DNA of 47,962 nucleotides, taken from an uncultured Alphaproteobacteria bacterium. Its GTDB lineage: Bacteria; Pseudomonadota; Alphaproteobacteria; Rickettsiales; CAIJLX01. How positions within the stretch are numbered: position 1 is the first letter of the stretch; the number at the start of each line of letters is the position of its first letter. The stretch covers positions 1 to 47,962 of the forward strand of contig CAIJLX010000103.1 in the NCBI GenBank assembly GCA_903821695.1, in the 5' to 3' direction. Positions 34,701 to 42,315 of this stretch are shown here, piece after piece. The notes under the pieces were generated by a model. That model was not told the origin of the DNA and made no database searches. It worked only from the letters and a program-made list of their open reading frames with translations. Both the position numbers and the translations under genes were made by a program.

Positions 34701-37700
34701 ATAAGGCGCCGGCTTGAGCGCTTCTTGAATGTTACGTTTAATGTCCCCATTGAGGGCAGCATATATTGTAGGGCAATCCCTATCTAAGGAATCAAGCAAA
34801 TCTCTGTGATTATCACGGAGTTTATTTTGTTTTAGTGGATCCGTATCCCTAATATTACCAATTTTTAGATTACTTGCCTCTTTCCATGCCCTTTGAGCGA
34901 ATTTTAGAGCTTCTAATGTAACGTTTTCTTTTAATACGTCACTCAGTGTCAATATTCTTTCTTGCTTTTTATCTGCAGCGACACCTTGGTAATCATGATA
35001 CATTATAGCCAATTTGACGACTGGATCTGCCAGTGCTGCCGTTCCCAGAGCTTGATGTAATGGAAGACCACAATCCAATTTACTACACAACCGATCAATT
35101 TCCTTGCGAAGTGCGGAATCAGCTTGCGCCGCAAGTTTTTGTTCTAATGAGAGGACATATGGTATCGGCAGATTAGGAATAGATGGTTGTGTGTGTTGAG
35201 AATCTTTTCCTGAACTTCCGTTGATAGGTATGGCAAGACTTGCATTTGCAATATGCTGCTCTGCAGCATATTGGTAAATATTCAGTATTTTTCTACATGC
35301 TGAATTATCGGCTTTTACTGTATCAATTTGATCGTATGCATGTGCAAGAACTGTTGCTTGGCAATGTTCTATTCCATGTTTCCACATTGCTCTTTCTATT
35401 TGTTGCGAAGAAAGGTGTGAGGGCAAGATGGCAAGAAATTCATTGAGTGCGGTTTCAAATAGCTTATTTTCAATATGAGGTTGAAGGGTTGCTACAAGAC
35501 CACTCGCAAATATGTGGCTTTTAAAGGCAGGATTATTGACGATAGTAACCGGAAGGGTAACATTTTTATTGCTTACATTTATCTCTACAAAGGGATGGCT
35601 GCCTGTAGTAAAACTCACCTCTTCATGAATAATGATGCGCTTTGCATAGTCAGGTACCTTTTCAAAAGCCTCCGCAAATCTTTGCTGCTGTTCTTCAGTT
35701 GCATTCTTTAATTCTGGCGATGGTTGTTTTTCTAACTCAGGCTGTTTGTCCGGTGTTTCTGCCTCACTCGCCGGATAAGGGGTCGGCGAGGTTGCGTCTT
35801 GTACATTTGCGCTAAGGCGCTCTTTTGCCGTTTCTTTGGATAACCGATCTGCTTCTACCTTTAAGGCTTCCATAAATTGATCGTAAAGCTGCAACCCATA
35901 AGGGTATATTTTTTCCGCGTTCTCTCTTCCGTTGGAAGAGATCTCTTCATGAATCCTCAAAAAATTATTAATATTTGTCAGCCGTGAGTTGCCAACGCCA
36001 ACCGCACGTATTACTTCTTTTTTTACTAGCTCCCATTTTAAATCTGGGGGCATTTTATTATGCATGGCGCAAAAGAGTGCATAAAACTTTGCCGGCACCT
36101 GGTCACGAGCACGATACTCTTCTCGATTACTATACCAAGTATCAATCTTCACTACTTTAGTCTCAGGATCATATGGAGATGTAGACTTATCTCGATTGTG
36201 CATCATTACGAAAGTAATGCCGCATGCTTGTATAAACTCTTTAACCCAAGGCTCCCATTTTTCGTATCCTGCCAGGAAAGTATCAATATCTTTCTGAGTT
36301 ACTTTTTTTGCGTATTTAGGATCTATGGTAATGTCAGGTGGCAATAGATTGGTATTAGGCGTTTCTGCCTCTACTTTATTTACATTCTGACTTCCCAACT
36401 GCTGCTTTTCTGCAAACTCTTTCGCCTTAAGCATGAATTCTTCATATAATGCCAAGGCTATAGGAGTAAGTCTTCTTGAAGTATTCAGATTGCCTGGTTT
36501 TTTCAAAGTATCATGAACATTTGCTAATATCTGTGATGGAGAAAGCTGCCGGGGATTGTTTTTTTGAAAGCCAGTAATTTTTTTGATTTCTAATACTGTC
36601 CCCCGCCATTTAGGGTTTTTTGTTACATCCTCCTCCATTACACAGAACATTGCATCAAACATCGCATTTGTTGGAGGGATATTATCCAGGCTTGATTGGA
36701 TATGAGTAGCAGAAATATGTACTTGTTTTAGAGCAATATCGTGTGATGTAAGTGGTTTGCCAGCTTGGTCATTTCTGATAACAAAGGTAACGTCAGCTAC
36801 CATTTTCTTAATCCAATCTTCCCAATTCTGGCAGCCCTGTACAAAAGAATGTATGTGCTCTGGTGTAACTTTTTCTCCATATTGCGGGTGGGGAATAACT
36901 TTAGGAATGAAAATAGATAGGGGGGCAGGTTTCTGTGCTTCTTCCCGCGTTGCAATAGGCGAGTCTGTCATTACTCCTTGCTGCGCTGCCCTATATGCAG
37001 CTTCTAAATAGATATTATAGACATCGGTACGCACGTCTAAAAGATCCGAAAATCTTGACTGATCGGCTGCATGCAAATCAATATAGGTGCCTGCTAAAAT
37101 TTCCGCGATCTTTCTTCCGCCTTTAAAATTTAACCTAACGACTTCCGGCTTTGCTAGGACCTCAAGCAGAGGTTTTTGGGCAGCAACTGGCTCTGTGTTT
37201 AGAATTGTTCTCTGTAAATGTTGGACCATTGCCTTATTTACTAATTCATCTTCAATGGCTGGTTTTAACGCGATCGCCAATCCATAACCAAAAATATATC
37301 CTGGCAATACGATTTCTGGCTGCTCTGTAAAGGCACTCGCTCTTATGGCAACAACATTATTTTGGGTGATGATCGTATTACCTTCGTCCAAATTCGGGTT
37401 CACCCTGAACTGAACGTTGCCTTTTTCGATCACTCTTTTAACTTCTGCAGTCAGTGTGCCCACCGCTGCATTAAATTGTTGCTTCTGCTCCGCTGTCGCG
37501 TTTGCTATTTTTATTGTTTCTGGCGCTATTATCCTTGGGATTGCAGCAATAGGAGTTTCTGGCAATTTAGAAGAGGCTTCGCGTGAAACCTCTGTTGGGA
37601 AAATAGGCGGCAAAGCATGATAATGTTCGTCTTTTTTGATTTGTTGCCTGAGATACTCCATACCAGCCTCATAAAGATCAGAGAGGCTTTCGGTTCGAGG

Positions 37701-40043
37701 CGGTATTGATAAAACAGGTGGATAGTGTGCGTCTATTTGTTGCTGAATATAAGCCATCCCAGCTTCATAAAAAGCAATGGCATTCTTAAAGTCATTTTTA
37801 ATAAATCGTTGCTGTTCCGGGTTTGTATAATTGTTCAGCGCAAAATGAATGTTTGCCAATGCTGTTATTGCCTCAAAGCGCGATAATTCTACTTGAGCAA
37901 TATGGGATGAGGCATTACCGAATATTAATTTATCCGTATGCGCCTGATTATAGTTTGTCACTTCCTTGTTTTTTTTCTTAAGAGCATATTCTGCTTTAGA
38001 ATATCCTGGCCCCAAATTTTTTAAAATTGGATCATCTATATTTAAATCACGCAATCTCTGCATAAGCATTAACGTTCTCGTCATCACCGTAGATATCAGA
38101 GTATCATCAATATCCTTGCCTAATAACAGTACAGGAACAAACATCAGAGTTTCATTGGCAGCAAATTCATAACTTGATAATACAATGGGCGCTCTTTCCC
38201 GTTGCATGACTCGGTCAATGCTTTCCGGCAATAAAGATGGGTGATCTCTAAAGTATGCCACTAATTTAGTGATTTCTTCTTCGCCGGGCTGTGGCCCATA
38301 TTTTTCATAAACTGGCGCAATGCTTTCTTTACACAGCCTTATTAACTCTTCGAGCGATGCATCGTCTTTTTTACAGTCTTTTAAACTCGCGATGGTTTGT
38401 AATTTAACTCGCTCGTTAGGGGTGAGTGGTGTGCCTTCCCTCTGCTCAGGCGGACCATCATTAACATAATACACTCTAGCAAACACATAGTCATACCCCC
38501 CCGCGTCTATGAGATGCAGAGTCCTATCAATTTTTGCACGGACCTTTTCTTTATCTTCAAGTTCGGAAGGCAGCAGAGAAAATAAACTGCTATTATATTG
38601 TACCCCCTCATTTTGTAATGCTTGCGCGACCGAGGAGACACCCATATCAAGATACACCACCGCGCAATAAGGCGTTACTATGTCACAGAGAGGAACTCTA
38701 AGCTGAGCAAATGAAGTGCTCTTAGTTCCCAGCATCACCCCAGATTGCGCAAGATCTACACTGGCATCAGCAACGGAGGGCTTTGTATTCTCCTTCGGTT
38801 GCCTATGCATTTCAGCAACTTGTTGGCTTACAAATTCCTGATACTGATTATAGGCATCAATGAGGTTTTCAATGGAAGGCTGTTGTAGCTTAAGTCTTTC
38901 TAAATCCGGGCTTGCAAGTATCGCTACGACCTGATCCATCAGTAGGGCACAATTATTTTCCATGCCGGGAAGGTTATCGAGGTGCATTTGGAAGCGCTCT
39001 AAAGAGCCACCCTTCGCATGGTATTCTATAGCCGCATCTTTAGCGCTTTTCCAATCGATGGAAGGCCCGGTTCCCAGAGCCGTAAGATAGGCAAAGAATT
39101 TAATGAACTGATGCCTATAAAGCAAAAATTCGGGCTCCTTTACCTCATTGATACGCTGACCAATGATCAGCTGGTTTCCTTTTGACGAAACTACGTCAGA
39201 AGAAGTGCTATCAAATACAATGCTCAAATTTTTCGATCCCAGTAGCTGCCTTTCTTTTTTGTCCCATTTTTTGATAACGTCATTGCAAAAGGTAACTACG
39301 GTTTCCGGCGGTATTGGCCCCACGATTTGAAAGCGAATCCCATTCATTCCCTCTTTCAATATGCGGTTTTTTTCTGCTTCGAGGGCATTCTTTGTCCTTG
39401 TTTGCACTTTCTTCATTAGCGCCATTTCTTCTTCCACAAAACGTGTGTACGTTTGGTAGAGTTTGACATTGTACGGAAGTGTAGTGGATTGTATTGAACC
39501 TTCTGCTGTCATCCGATGCAAAACTTCCTCAGCAGCTGTCAAAACAACCGCCTTTGATAGAGCGTTGGGTAATATCGATAATCCGGAATTACTAATAGGG
39601 ATTTGAATGGCCACACCATCCACGTTTACGGTGACGGACATTGGCTGACTTTTGGCAATATTCCAGCTCTCTTCCGACACAGGGCCATTCCCAAACACGG
39701 TAATTAAAACTGTAAACTTCAAACGAGATAAGGAATCGCTTTCATTTTCATAAGTTTTTATGGCGCTTTCTGCGATAAACAATAACTTCCTTCCTTGCAA
39801 CGCTTCTGGTGCTGGCGGCGTTTCTGTTGATCCATCTGGGACAATAATAATAGCGAGTCCATGATACGCAACCAATCGCCTTTCTTCTTCCTTCATTGCC
39901 TTGTTTAAAAGGCTAACAAAACGTGGCCCGCAATCGTTCGCTACACCAGGCGCCACTGCAAATAGTATCTGATCCCTATCAACCTGCTGGTTTGTTGCCT
40001 CAGGATTTCCTCCGTTGGCTTTCTGTTTTCTGGATCTGGACAT
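31704..40043 (-). CDS. Giant multidomain protein, 2779 aa, with repeated degenerate zincin-like modules
   Basis: A soluble 2779-residue protein. Repeats recur near residues 85-125, 290-330, 620-645, 897-930, 1105-1140, 1297-1330 and 1485-1525. Each has a beta strand (GRKLLFIAES, NNVVAIRAS, TKVVKIDTW), then a loop and a hydrophobic helix (FFAYLTALG, YIFGYGLAIAL, FYALFCAM). The pattern resembles anthrax lethal factor-like zincins, whose second part is HExxH; that motif is missing in every copy, so proteolysis is unlikely. A helical duplication (about 1645-1690 and 1796-1845) and an acidic, low-complexity linker (about 1920-2015) precede a ~760-residue alpha/beta C-terminus I do not recognise. 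I use the ATG at 40043 (AGGGAAATTAGAG upstream); an ATG at 40076 is possible. It leads the operon with the helicase. Confidence 0.75.
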   Translation of the reverse strand: MSRSRKQKANGGNPEATNQQVDRDQILFAVAPGVANDCGPRFVSLLNKAMKEEERRLVAYHGLAIIIVPDGSTETPPAPEALQGRKLLFIAESAIKTYENESDSLSRLKFTVLITVFGNGPVSEESWNIAKSQPMSVTVNVDGVAIQIPISNSGLSILPNALSKAVVLTAAEEVLHRMTAEGSIQSTTLPYNVKLYQTYTRFVEEEMALMKKVQTRTKNALEAEKNRILKEGMNGIRFQIVGPIPPETVVTFCNDVIKKWDKKERQLLGSKNLSIVFDSTSSDVVSSKGNQLIIGQRINEVKEPEFLLYRHQFIKFFAYLTALGTGPSIDWKSAKDAAIEYHAKGGSLERFQMHLDNLPGMENNCALLMDQVVAILASPDLERLKLQQPSIENLIDAYNQYQEFVSQQVAEMHRQPKENTKPSVADASVDLAQSGVMLGTKSTSFAQLRVPLCDIVTPYCAVVYLDMGVSSVAQALQNEGVQYNSSLFSLLPSELEDKEKVRAKIDRTLHLIDAGGYDYVFARVYYVNDGPPEQREGTPLTPNERVKLQTIASLKDCKKDDASLEELIRLCKESIAPVYEKYGPQPGEEEITKLVAYFRDHPSLLPESIDRVMQRERAPIVLSSYEFAANETLMFVPVLLLGKDIDDTLISTVMTRTLMLMQRLRDLNIDDPILKNLGPGYSKAEYALKKKNKEVTNYNQAHTDKLIFGNASSHIAQVELSRFEAITALANIHFALNNYTNPEQQRFIKNDFKNAIAFYEAGMAYIQQQIDAHYPPVLSIPPRTESLSDLYEAGMEYLRQQIKKDEHYHALPPIFPTEVSREASSKLPETPIAAIPRIIAPETIKIANATAEQKQQFNAAVGTLTAEVKRVIEKGNVQFRVNPNLDEGNTIITQNNVVAIRASAFTEQPEIVLPGYIFGYGLAIALKPAIEDELVNKAMVQHLQRTILNTEPVAAQKPLLEVLAKPEVVRLNFKGGRKIAEILAGTYIDLHAADQSRFSDLLDVRTDVYNIYLEAAYRAAQQGVMTDSPIATREEAQKPAPLSIFIPKVIPHPQYGEKVTPEHIHSFVQGCQNWEDWIKKMVADVTFVIRNDQAGKPLTSHDIALKQVHISATHIQSSLDNIPPTNAMFDAMFCVMEEDVTKNPKWRGTVLEIKKITGFQKNNPRQLSPSQILANVHDTLKKPGNLNTSRRLTPIALALYEEFMLKAKEFAEKQQLGSQNVNKVEAETPNTNLLPPDITIDPKYAKKVTQKDIDTFLAGYEKWEPWVKEFIQACGITFVMMHNRDKSTSPYDPETKVVKIDTWYSNREEYRARDQVPAKFYALFCAMHNKMPPDLKWELVKKEVIRAVGVGNSRLTNINNFLRIHEEISSNGRENAEKIYPYGLQLYDQFMEALKVEADRLSKETAKERLSANVQDATSPTPYPASEAETPDKQPELEKQPSPELKNATEEQQQRFAEAFEKVPDYAKRIIIHEEVSFTTGSHPFVEINVSNKNVTLPVTIVNNPAFKSHIFASGLVATLQPHIENKLFETALNEFLAILPSHLSSQQIERAMWKHGIEHCQATVLAHAYDQIDTVKADNSACRKILNIYQYAAEQHIANASLAIPINGSSGKDSQHTQPSIPNLPIPYVLSLEQKLAAQADSALRKEIDRLCSKLDCGLPLHQALGTAALADPVVKLAIMYHDYQGVAADKKQERILTLSDVLKENVTLEALKFAQRAWKEASNLKIGNIRDTDPLKQNKLRDNHRDLLDSLDRDCPTIYAALNGDIKRNIQEALKPAPYTHTLEFPPKANRALLAEVQNLCQNMNTYIEVDKQLGGALFKGPVSKLIVASSTGISGNISAALRDESNKNKGINEARKTAKTQLSNILASDHPLKKVLSESPIIVACVYGDKERILEALGLTDIAARRAFVAEQLLLAEEAQTSKALEKNGKADSESSSPEPKKNENIPEERDQKLEEDEGAVEAKDQKTALTTPTSTEKLPGEEADGNKGVTNKAPQKKALPPAENSEEALEGSKRIFESRLQNDPALSPEELNSRRARAYEAMSEQLSVDALYVAMTAKDNGYNQYRCDLLVDKTHARVRLFFKSDEAGKLPYSKIFDLNSMQYLEGYARLGVTPTSLDALNLQIIVNGEIAANGDFLPIFGKTTSGKPRITKDDFIPNRAINKDDRETALKVSNAGIYQLELTAQYTKNGDKVTIVFPLGVKKINGNGTEAEAAAAELIAKERMGIIEKFIDDYNPPNAKRRKIPIKREIQGHLENIVAEIRVVDPQNPNGYWATPEHIELLITDGLKKAYLGATDPAYQLLLELPKSDDRDKALKAAEDALPRVVVVDKEDDWVNWKWALTEIGYGQYRHTPVPIPSLDEIQNKPQNMMLGAMAMSKGGSNQTYHLKFTLHVNDDPVNNTSAGYLIRTRGMNLGIEDPEMARSRVQEVIFGSDKAMGLVYMLQDYFEQRPQARWLLVEKKGEGGESTKELAGNVQKEVSEVLSKEQIHLYRQMIKNELPADNMSYRLNIVREEPEYGLVTIRVQIQQKQSDDLFVIVKNTKGENLELFFAVPEKKADLVESYVRGDMDYVRLDRFVWDLIPRFEHDLSVRMDRVNPQDKDGPIPVTFSVMRGRRDGKLEPHLDTTGAPVTETRLIPQKYSDMIHSFEETVAEHLSLLAGLHYSPLMPSTPFTSSSPYVELRQEVLAAKELGPQFFIDQRHPPFNADKPKDWLAHATKSNLEVIFGSDHGIPDPVKKGSASNGNSNLKDLRELQRVSREVIDRMRSNPGDPGWRM

Positions 40044-40161
40044 CTCTAATTTCCCTATTGTTGGGGATCTTAGCATCGCAAGGTTAACAAAACGTTAAAT
40101 AGGCCCTCTCGAATGCAAAAAAATAGAAATATCAGTAACTTATTCATGAAAGGTAAAAATA

Positions 40162-40188
40162 AATTCCCTGTTATCTTTTTAGGGAATT
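40162..40188. repeat. Inverted repeat AATTCCCT-N11-AGGGAATT
   Basis: AATTCCCT at 40162-40169 and AGGGAATT at 40181-40188 are perfect inverted arms. The left arm belongs to TTCCCTGTTA, a word repeated on both sides of the recombinase module. A weaker copy, TTCCTGTTA, lies near 40200 and TTCCCTATTG at 40051, just before the giant gene start. They may bind the ParB-like, HTH or recombinase proteins. Confidence 0.5.
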
Positions 40189-40260
40189 CTTCTGCATTGT
40201 TCCTGTTATCCGCCATATTTTTTGTACATTTTAATAAAAAAACATCAAAAATGATAAAAT

Positions 40261-40299
40261 TTCCTCAATAATTCCCTATAATAGGGAATTATTGAGGAA
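40261..40299. repeat. Perfect 39-bp palindrome
   Basis: The arm TTCCTCAATAATTCCCTAT (40261-40279) is followed by one A and its exact inverse complement (40281-40299). No mismatch occurs in 19 paired bases. It carries TTCCCTAT, related to the nearby repeats. It lies upstream of the giant-protein operon, 218 bases before its start. It could be an operator, a recombination site or a replication hairpin. Confidence 0.85.
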
Positions 40300-40311
40300 G
40301 AGAGGTTAAAC

Positions 40312-40470
40312 ACTGGTCGCCACTGGTATATTCAATGACGACCAGTTGGCTGGCGATATGACTGCCAGCCTAGTGGGCTCCGAACGGGTTCACCGCCATC
40401 CCCACCACCGCGCTTGATCCGCATCTCGTGCGGCTTCTCCTGCGGTCCCGGCGTTTATGGGTCCCGGTCC
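40312..40470 (-). ncRNA. Candidate structured RNA or multi-hairpin site
   Basis: Three hairpins follow each other: ACTGGTCG (40312-40319) with CGACCAGT (40339-40346), GGCTGGC (40348-40354) with GCCAGCC (40364-40370), and CCGCA (40419-40423) with TGCGG (40429-40433). The stretch is much richer in GC than the DNA around it and lies between the RepB-like gene and the giant operon. It may be a small RNA, a terminator region or part of an attachment site. Strand is uncertain; minus is chosen to match the neighbours. Apart from this, 40077-40494 holds only the repeats already listed. Confidence 0.35.
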
Positions 40471-40494
40471 CCAGCTTAAAACCTTACATCCCCC

Positions 40495-41418
40495 TCATAA
40501 AGCTTTGTCGCGGCCACCTAGTGAAGTCATCTCCGTTATTTTCTGAAATTCTGTTAGATATTCAGGATGATGTTGCGCGATATATTTGACAATACGAGCA
40601 TTGTTGAGCAGCGTAGAAATGTATGTTCTGGCGACTGTAAGCGTTAATACATTCGGCCCAAAACTATCTTCGATCAGCTGATATTGTCCCTGTAGGCTTC
40701 CCATTTCCGCTTCCATCCGGGACATCTGTTCCGTGTTGAGGCCTCTTACCTTCTTTGGTTTTAATGGATCAACCAATTGAGCATGAGGTGTAGCAGCCAA
40801 AAGCGCCTGCATGAAATTCAGGGAATAAATATTGGCATCTCGCATCAAAGTGGCAGCTTCAATTTGCCTTAGAGGCTTCATGCGTCTCATAATTTTAAAC
40901 ACATGGGTTGCAACCATTTTATTTTTCAGCAAGTCGGCGGCTTCGGAACATATTCCGTTTAATAAATCTCGTTTAAATATAATATTTTTTACGTTCAGAT
41001 TGAGTGCGCGCGCCAGCTTCTCTTCTGACACGCCTCGCTTTACTGCCTGCACAACCATACGGTGTTCCTGAATCGGCGAAAGGCGGCTGATATGCTTATT
41101 ATAGGTAAAGGATTCATCATCAGTAGAGACAAGGCAAATGATTTCTTGTTCTCCAATTTCTCTCAAAGCCTCAAGACGCAGATGCCCATCCAGGAGCATA
41201 TATTGGGTCTGTCCTCGACTGGGCGATGCTACGATCGGTGGTTCAATGATTCCAATTTCACGAATGGAAGCAACAATCTGGTGGAACTTTTCACTTTCAC
41301 GAATAGCCGGTGTGACTATTTTTAGTGGGAAAATATCTTTCAGTTGCAGCGTAACAGTGTCTGATGCAAAGCCGATTTTGATATTACTCACTAGTTTTGC
41401 CTGTTGTGCCCGGAGCAT
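40495..41418 (-). CDS. RepB-type plasmid partition protein homologue
   Basis: A 307-residue ParB-superfamily protein. The ParB/Srx N-terminal domain includes ESEKFHQIVASIREIGIIEPPIV and YMLLDGHLRLEALREIG, then an HTH part (LARALNLNVKNIIFKRDLL). The C-terminus (MSRMEAEMGSLQGQYQLI, then FGPNVLTLTVARTYISTLL) is of the RepB type found in alphaproteobacterial recombinase modules. The start is three bases after the ParB stop with AAGGAG upstream. No ParA ATPase or replication initiator is nearby, so it likely serves the recombinase module rather than classic partition. Confidence 0.82.
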   Translation of the reverse strand: MLRAQQAKLVSNIKIGFASDTVTLQLKDIFPLKIVTPAIRESEKFHQIVASIREIGIIEPPIVASPSRGQTQYMLLDGHLRLEALREIGEQEIICLVSTDDESFTYNKHISRLSPIQEHRMVVQAVKRGVSEEKLARALNLNVKNIIFKRDLLNGICSEAADLLKNKMVATHVFKIMRRMKPLRQIEAATLMRDANIYSLNFMQALLAATPHAQLVDPLKPKKVRGLNTEQMSRMEAEMGSLQGQYQLIEDSFGPNVLTLTVARTYISTLLNNARIVKYIAQHHPEYLTEFQKITEMTSLGGRDKAL

Positions 41419-41421
41419 GGA

Positions 41422-42315
41422 TCAAAACTCCTTAGCTGATATCAAAGCTGCCAACTGTTTTGGCATACTATCCAAACTCTCTGCGCGAAGCAGAGTGGTA
41501 AAGTGTTCCTCCTGCAACAGACATCGCATGGCCTCCTTCAGAAACACTAGACGGTTGTTTACAACGTCAGCTTTTCGTTCCAACAATTGTTTCCGGCTTA
41601 CTTCTCGCCTATATGTTTTGATAATATCTTGACCGTAATCGCCGATAGTGTGGGAGCGGCTTTTCTTTTTGGAGCTCCGCAATGTTTTTCCCCAATTTGT
41701 ACGATTCTCTAACAGCTGCTTGGCAGCCATGAATTTATTGCCACTGAGTTGCCCTGTTTCATAGGCGCCTTGTAATGCTACTTGCTCATTTTTGGGTGAT
41801 TGCACGATATTGATTGCAAGCGTAATAGGAATACTACCGGACTCGACCGCTGTTACTAGCCGCTCTTCACCCTGTTCGAGTAGTAGAATCAGATTATTGA
41901 TATACTCCGTTGAATAACCAATTTTAGCAGCGATGGTTTTGGCATCATATCCCTGCTTGCGCAGTATCTCCACACCTTGCAGTAAATCGATAGGTCTGTG
42001 TCTACGGCGAGCAATGTTTTCAACCAAGCCCATAATCAGCGCTTGTTCTTCACTGGCATCAATTACCATCGCTGGAATCATTGTCTGGCCCCAAGCCATA
42101 AATGCTTCGAGCCGACCCTGTCCACATACCAGATCGTAGTCTTTACCGTCCGTTTTGGAATGAGAGGGCATGACCGTAATTGGACGCTTAAGACCAACTT
42201 TTGCAATATTCTGCACTACAGCATCAAATAATTTGGGATTACGTGTGCGAGGATTAAGTACATTGATTCGGTCTACAGGAATCACCTGGATAGACATATG
42301 CCTCTGCCTACTCAT
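41422..42315 (-). CDS. ParB-like nuclease/partition domain protein
   Basis: A 297-residue protein with the ParB N-terminal domain (VIPVDRINVLNPRTRNPKLF, LVCGQGRLEAFMAWG, GLVENIARRRHRPIDLL) and the central HTH (KTIAAKIGYSTEYINNLILLLEQG). The C-terminal dimer part is helical. Start overlaps the recombinase stop (ATGA) with GAGG upstream, so translation is coupled. Together with the RepB-like gene it follows the serine recombinase in one operon, an arrangement seen repeatedly in alphaproteobacteria. The pair probably binds specific repeats near the recombination site; TTCCCTGTTA is a candidate. Confidence 0.85.
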   Translation of the reverse strand: MSRQRHMSIQVIPVDRINVLNPRTRNPKLFDAVVQNIAKVGLKRPITVMPSHSKTDGKDYDLVCGQGRLEAFMAWGQTMIPAMVIDASEEQALIMGLVENIARRRHRPIDLLQGVEILRKQGYDAKTIAAKIGYSTEYINNLILLLEQGEERLVTAVESGSIPITLAINIVQSPKNEQVALQGAYETGQLSGNKFMAAKQLLENRTNWGKTLRSSKKKSRSHTIGDYGQDIIKTYRREVSRKQLLERKADVVNNRLVFLKEAMRCLLQEEHFTTLLRAESLDSMPKQLAALISAKEF

